Shown here one piece after another: positions 60,526-64,000 of a DNA stretch of 64,000 bases. Made by a program: the position numbers and the translations under genes. Source of the stretch: Krasilnikovozyma curviuscula (lineage: Eukaryota; Basidiomycota; Tremellomycetes; Cystofilobasidiales; Mrakiaceae). Positions within the stretch are counted from its first letter, which is position 1. Every line of letters starts with the position of its first letter. The notes beneath the pieces are model-generated. The model did no database searches and was not told the DNA's origin. It was given only the letters and a program-made list of their open reading frames with translations. Location: the NCBI GenBank assembly GCA_014825775.1, contig MVAQ01000062.1, positions 31,501 through 95,500 of the forward strand. Reading direction: 5' to 3'.

Positions 60526-61222
60526 TTGGGGTCCTATTGGACGTTGGAGGCAAGCTGGAGAACTTCAAAGGGAAAGACAGCCTAGCTTATTGGGAAATCC
60601 ATTCCGTATGAGTTAGAGATCTATTGAGACACCTTTTGGTAGCATTCGGTTGTATTGTAATAACGATTGTAATTAGAAGAAGAAGGCACGCAGGTGGGGA
60701 AGCAAGGTGGCAGGCGCAACGCGCTTTGGAACCCCACTGATCGCCCAGCAAAGACGGGCTGGAAATTTCACCCGACAAGCAAAATATTTTTCTGAATGAT
60801 ACTCGTACAGTTCCAATTCCCATCCGCCTGTTAATCGAGATATCAGCTTCAGGTGTGACTGAAAAATCACCTGCGCAGCGTTTCCGACCCGTCTCGCGTC
60901 TCGCGTCTAGAATTGACTTTGATAAACTTTGGCAGAGCTCTCCATTTTTTTCTCCGCTTCCAACTCCATCCCTGCTTTACTTTTCCACGAGCACACATAT
61001 CGAGTTGATCTTGATACGTTACCCCTCCCTGTCTTTACGAGAAGTCCTTGCTGGCCAAGTTCGCACTGGTTAGTCTACTCTTCGCGAGGACAGAGCTTTA
61101 ACCTCTTGTACCAGTTTGGTTTTCCTCCGTCGGTTGGCATACTGACCTCTACTACGGCTTCATCTGCCTCTAGTGTAGCTCATCTTCAGCTAATTAACAG
61201 AAAGCTACTGCACGCACACAAG
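60526..61222. promoter_or_regulatory. divergent intergenic region
   Basis: 697 bp between the SET gene (-) and the LPMO gene (+), presumably with both promoters. No defined element was recognised. Confidence 0.4.
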
Positions 61223-62850
61223 ATGCTCGCTCGATCCCCGTTCACGCTCGTTTCAGCTTTGGCTCTGGCAGCCAATTGCGTTCAAGCTCACATAATGCTC
61301 GCGTAGTATGTTCCATTCCTCTCTCTTCTAAATTTTTCAGGTTGTATAGAGGTCTCGCTGACGCGTTCATGGCTCTTCACAAGTCCTTACCCAATAAACT
61401 CGCAACTCAACCCGGAGACCCCTGAAGCCGACAAAGACTACTCCATGACTTCACGTACGCTCGTGTCTTGTGATTCTTCTTCTCCATTATCCGCTCTATT
61501 TCTCTGACAACTTGGTTGGTCTATTATTGCAGCTCTGGTCACCGATGGTCCATACCCTTGCAAAGGGTTCAATCTTTCGACTCAACAAGGCCCTCGACCA
61601 TCCTGGACGGCGGGCGAGAGCGTCGATATCAAGCTCCAAGGTACAGCAGTGCATGGAGGAGGCTGTAAGTTCCCTAACTCTGCCTCTCTCGCCAATAGCG
61701 ACGGAATACCAGGCTAAGGTCCGCTCGTTGTTGTTATGTGATAGCTTGTCAGTTTTCATTGTCCTATGACATGGGCGACAACTTCTACGTCGTCGAGTCG
61801 TACATTGGAGGCTGCATCCTTGATGGACTTAGCTACACAATTGCCCTCCCATCCAACGTTCCTTCCGGCACCGGCGTCGTCTTTTCCTGGTCCTGGTTCA
61901 ACGAGCTCGGCAACAGAGAGATGTACCAGAACTGCTTTGCGGTGGATATCGCGTCCCAGACGGCATTGGGAGACATGGACAGTTATTTGGTTGAGGCACC
62001 CACGATTATGGTCGCGAATGCAGGCGTCAATCAATGTTCAACGATCGAGGGTCAGGATGTCGTTTATCCCTGTAAGTTGTTTTCGCTCACCCTCACACCT
62101 CCTTCAAACCACTCTAAACTGATGGCTGCCGTGTTTTTAATGATAGATCCTGGACCAAACGTCAAGTACGGCTCTAAGTACTCGTCCTCCTGGCCGTCTG
62201 GCTACGGTGTGGTGGGAAGCGACTGCTTTGCTCCTGGATCCGTCGGCGCAGGGTCAACATCATCATCATCTTCCTCCTCCTCCTCCTCCTCCTCTTCCAT
62301 CTCCTCAACAGTTACAACTACGACCGAAGATACATCAGTATCTGTAGCAGCGATGACGGCGTCGATTGTCGCGAACCAGGCGATCGCCGCTACGACTGTC
62401 GCGACCAGCAAGGCCAGCAGCACAGTCGCTGCTGTTACTATCGCCACCACAATATCTTCAGTTTCCCCATCACCAGCTTCCTCAACTGTTTCTTCCTCCA
62501 CATCGACTACGTCTGTCAATAACACGTCGTGTTCTACCGAAGGTGCATGGAGATGTAATGGCACAACACTCGAAGTGTGCGACCACAACGGATGGGTGTT
62601 CCAACAGGACTGTTCCATTAACAACGGTATAGAATTGTTCTGCTCGTACGCTCGTCCTCCCATTTTTTCATCTTCTTGCGACTGCGCAAGCTTGCTGACC
62701 TTGTCCCGTCCCCTTCAGAGCAACGACTCCAGTCGGCTGTGTCTACTCATGGGATCTCCCCACAACAACAAGCTCACAGAAGAGGAATCTCCAGCCGCGA
62801 TCAGGCAGGCCGCTTGCGATGCACCATGCGAAGGGTATGAGTGTCCATAA
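61223..62850 (+). CDS. AA11 lytic polysaccharide monooxygenase with C-terminal Cys-rich domain
   Basis: Secreted copper enzyme that oxidatively cleaves chitin. Start ATG 61223 gives a signal peptide MLARSPFTLVSALALAANCV-QA, after which cleavage exposes the copper-binding N-terminal His (HIMLAY). Family motifs: DKDYSMTSPLVTDG, PYPCKGFN, TAVHGGGSCQFSLSYDMGDN (second copper His), SYIGGCILDG, and FSWSWFNELGNREMYQNCFA with the axial Tyr. Introns restore frame at 61310 onward, 61450-61530 and 61665-61740. After DCFAPGSVGAG comes a Ser-rich linker coded by a TCN/TCC repeat (62258-62298) and a Ser/Thr/Val region, then a small cysteine domain CSTEGAWRCNGTTLEVCDHN, GWVFQQDCSI, as in the X278-type C-terminal module of other fungal AA11 proteins. 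Stop TAA at 62848-62850. Confidence 0.92.
62258..62298 (+). repeat. serine-codon microsatellite in the LPMO linker
   Basis: A run of TCA then TCC codons encodes about 13 consecutive serines between the catalytic domain and the C-terminal Cys-rich module. Length is likely polymorphic. Confidence 0.85.
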
Positions 62851-63298
62851 GAAGCGCGGTAACCTCAGCTTGATGAAGGCAAAAGGTGGGGCGAGCAGGG
62901 AGTTTATCAATTATGCTGGCGGCGTATAACGAAAAGCAGGAAGGACAAAAAAGGGTAGTGTTGTGAGAAAAGGAAAAAGAAACTGGTGTTCTTCGTCCAA
63001 AACGAAAATCTCATTGCAGCAATTGTAGTTTATGATGGCTTTTTTTTTATGAGATGACATGTGCATAGGCTTCTATTTCTCTCGGCTAGACACGCTTTGA
63101 TTTTGTGCACAAGTCTAACCAGTAGGGGAAACAACCACCGCAAAGCTGCTAGATATCAGAAATATATCTAACACCGCGAGTCTGAAGAGATATTTGATGA
63201 AAGAAACATCGAGGCGATAACAGCCACCGCAGGAGTCATGATATGTTCTGGAAAGTCGTATGAAATGAAAGACAAGCTCACCAGTTTCTTTATTACGA
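62851..63298. other. intergenic, convergent gene ends
   Basis: 448 bp between LPMO (+) and the GPI-protein gene (-). No gene was seen. Confidence 0.4.
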
Positions 63299-63887
63299 TC
63301 AAACAATCCAGACAGCGCTAAGCGCTATTGTGAAGACCAACAATGCAGAGAGTGACGCCCCACTAGGTTACGATACGGAAGAAGTGATGATAGTTTTAGT
63401 CCCACTTTTTTTTTCTCGAGTAAGGCCATGGCGTCACACTGACCTCTTGTACATGGATTGGGCGTCAGATGTGACGGGAACGGTCGCCCCGCCGCCATCG
63501 CCTGCCTCGGTGACTTGCCAAGTGCTGAGTGAAAAAAAAAAAAAAAATTGTCAGCAAGCAGAAGTCAATCTGTTTCTCCGAGAAGATGGGATGTGCTCAC
63601 ATGTTTGTTCCGACGGTGAGGTTGGCCGTGCTGATTGAAAAGGTGGTCAACGTCGTGTTGAAAAGAACGCGGTGGCCATACTTCTGAGTATAGGACCACG
63701 GCAAGGGGTAGGGGAGATCTGCTGTCTTGTTGGCGAAAAGCACCGTCAGGTTGAAGGGCGCCTCTCCGCCCCAGGTGAGGTTGAGAGGTGCGCCTTGTGC
63801 GACGGAGTTGGGGACGTCATACAGGGTGATGGCCTGCGCGACACACGCAGAAAGCAGAGAGATTACGAGAGAGAGGGAAAGACGCAT
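63299..63887 (-). CDS. small GPI-anchored cell-surface protein, Kre9/KNH-like
   Basis: Start ATG 63885-63887 opens a signal peptide (MRLSLSLVISLLSACVAQA). The mature part begins ITLYDVPNSVAQGAPLNLTW, an immunoglobulin-like beta motif seen in Kre9/KNH and other fungal GPI proteins, then GGEAPFNLTVLFANK and TTFSISTANLTVGTN. Exon 2 reads ITWQVTEAGDGGGATVPVTS, DAQSMYKR; exon 3 reads SGASLSALLVFTIALSAVWI with a final V and a TGA at 63299-63301. Exon 3 is a short spacer plus a hydrophobic end, a typical GPI-anchor signal. About 145 residues, secreted and wall- or membrane-attached, perhaps involved in beta-glucan assembly. The intron with the 14-A/T tract near 63534 separates exons 1 and 2. Confidence 0.78.
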
Positions 63888-64000
63888 TGCATTGCTGTGG
63901 GATGACGGCGGTTGCAAGAGGCGTGCAGCGCAGAGCGAGAGCTAAAAGATCGGCGCTCGGCAACGCCACAAATAACAGACGCCTTACCCCCCCCCCCCTC
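63888..64000. other. 5' side of the GPI-protein gene and window edge
   Basis: Upstream sequence of the GPI-protein gene, ending in a run of 12 C (63987-63998) at the window edge. Confidence 0.4.

Noticed and set aside
63987..63998. Poly-C run as a telomere or functional element
   Set aside because: A single-base run of 12 at the window edge is not a telomere repeat and may be a homopolymer error.
1..64000. Biosynthetic cluster, mobile element or CRISPR array
   Set aside because: No polyketide, nonribosomal peptide or terpene core enzyme, no transposase or terminal repeats, and no regularly spaced repeats were seen.

Overview
This is nuclear DNA from a fungus, very probably a basidiomycete and perhaps a Tremellomycete-type yeast. 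Genes are close together, on both strands, and nearly all are cut by many short introns (about 50-100 nt) with GT...AG ends. Two genes encode seven-helix membrane proteins of the DUF6534 and DUF6533 types, families I know mainly from basidiomycetes. An ASK1 (DASH) gene, a KAR5/Tht1-type nuclear fusion gene, an AA11 monooxygenase and F-ATP synthase subunit h (ATP14) confirm a fungus. No rRNA, convincing tRNA, transposon or CRISPR array was seen. Species assignment is inference.

Layout: (1) 0-9.2 kb: a UBE2S-like E2 (5' end off the window), a DUF6534 membrane protein, a long-chain acyl-CoA synthetase and DASH subunit ASK1. (2) 9.5-16 kb: 6-phosphogluconate dehydrogenase copy A and a Dal5-type MFS transporter. 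(3) 16.7-22.2 kb: KAR5 and two uncharacterised proteins. (4) 22.5-28.7 kb: CPD photolyase, a DUF6533 membrane protein and a small disordered protein. (5) 29.4-38.9 kb: a membrane-anchored GH28 glycosidase, a large proline-rich VHS/GAT-like protein and 6-phosphogluconate dehydrogenase copy B. (6) 39.4-48.6 kb: a secreted aspartic-protease-like protein with altered active-site motifs, then ATP14 and the ATPase inhibitor IF1 divergently arranged, then a large disordered membrane-tethered protein. (7) 49.2-64 kb: glycogen phosphorylase, a RasGEF, a SET-domain methyltransferase, a secreted AA11 LPMO and a small GPI-anchored protein.

Most genes are housekeeping and unrelated to their neighbours; I do not see a biosynthetic cluster or defence island. 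The links worth noting are: two 6PGDH copies about 27 kb apart in the same orientation whose last ~430 bp, including an 84-nt intron, are almost identical while the other introns have diverged (gene conversion); the ATP synthase subunit h gene head-to-head with the gene for the ATP synthase inhibitor across 184 bp; and carbohydrate enzymes (GH28, AA11, glycogen phosphorylase). I found no clear evidence of a wholly new multi-gene system. The best candidates for new biology are single genes and arrangements listed in the findings. Exon boundaries were read by eye from splice signals and reading frame; those given explicitly were checked for phase.
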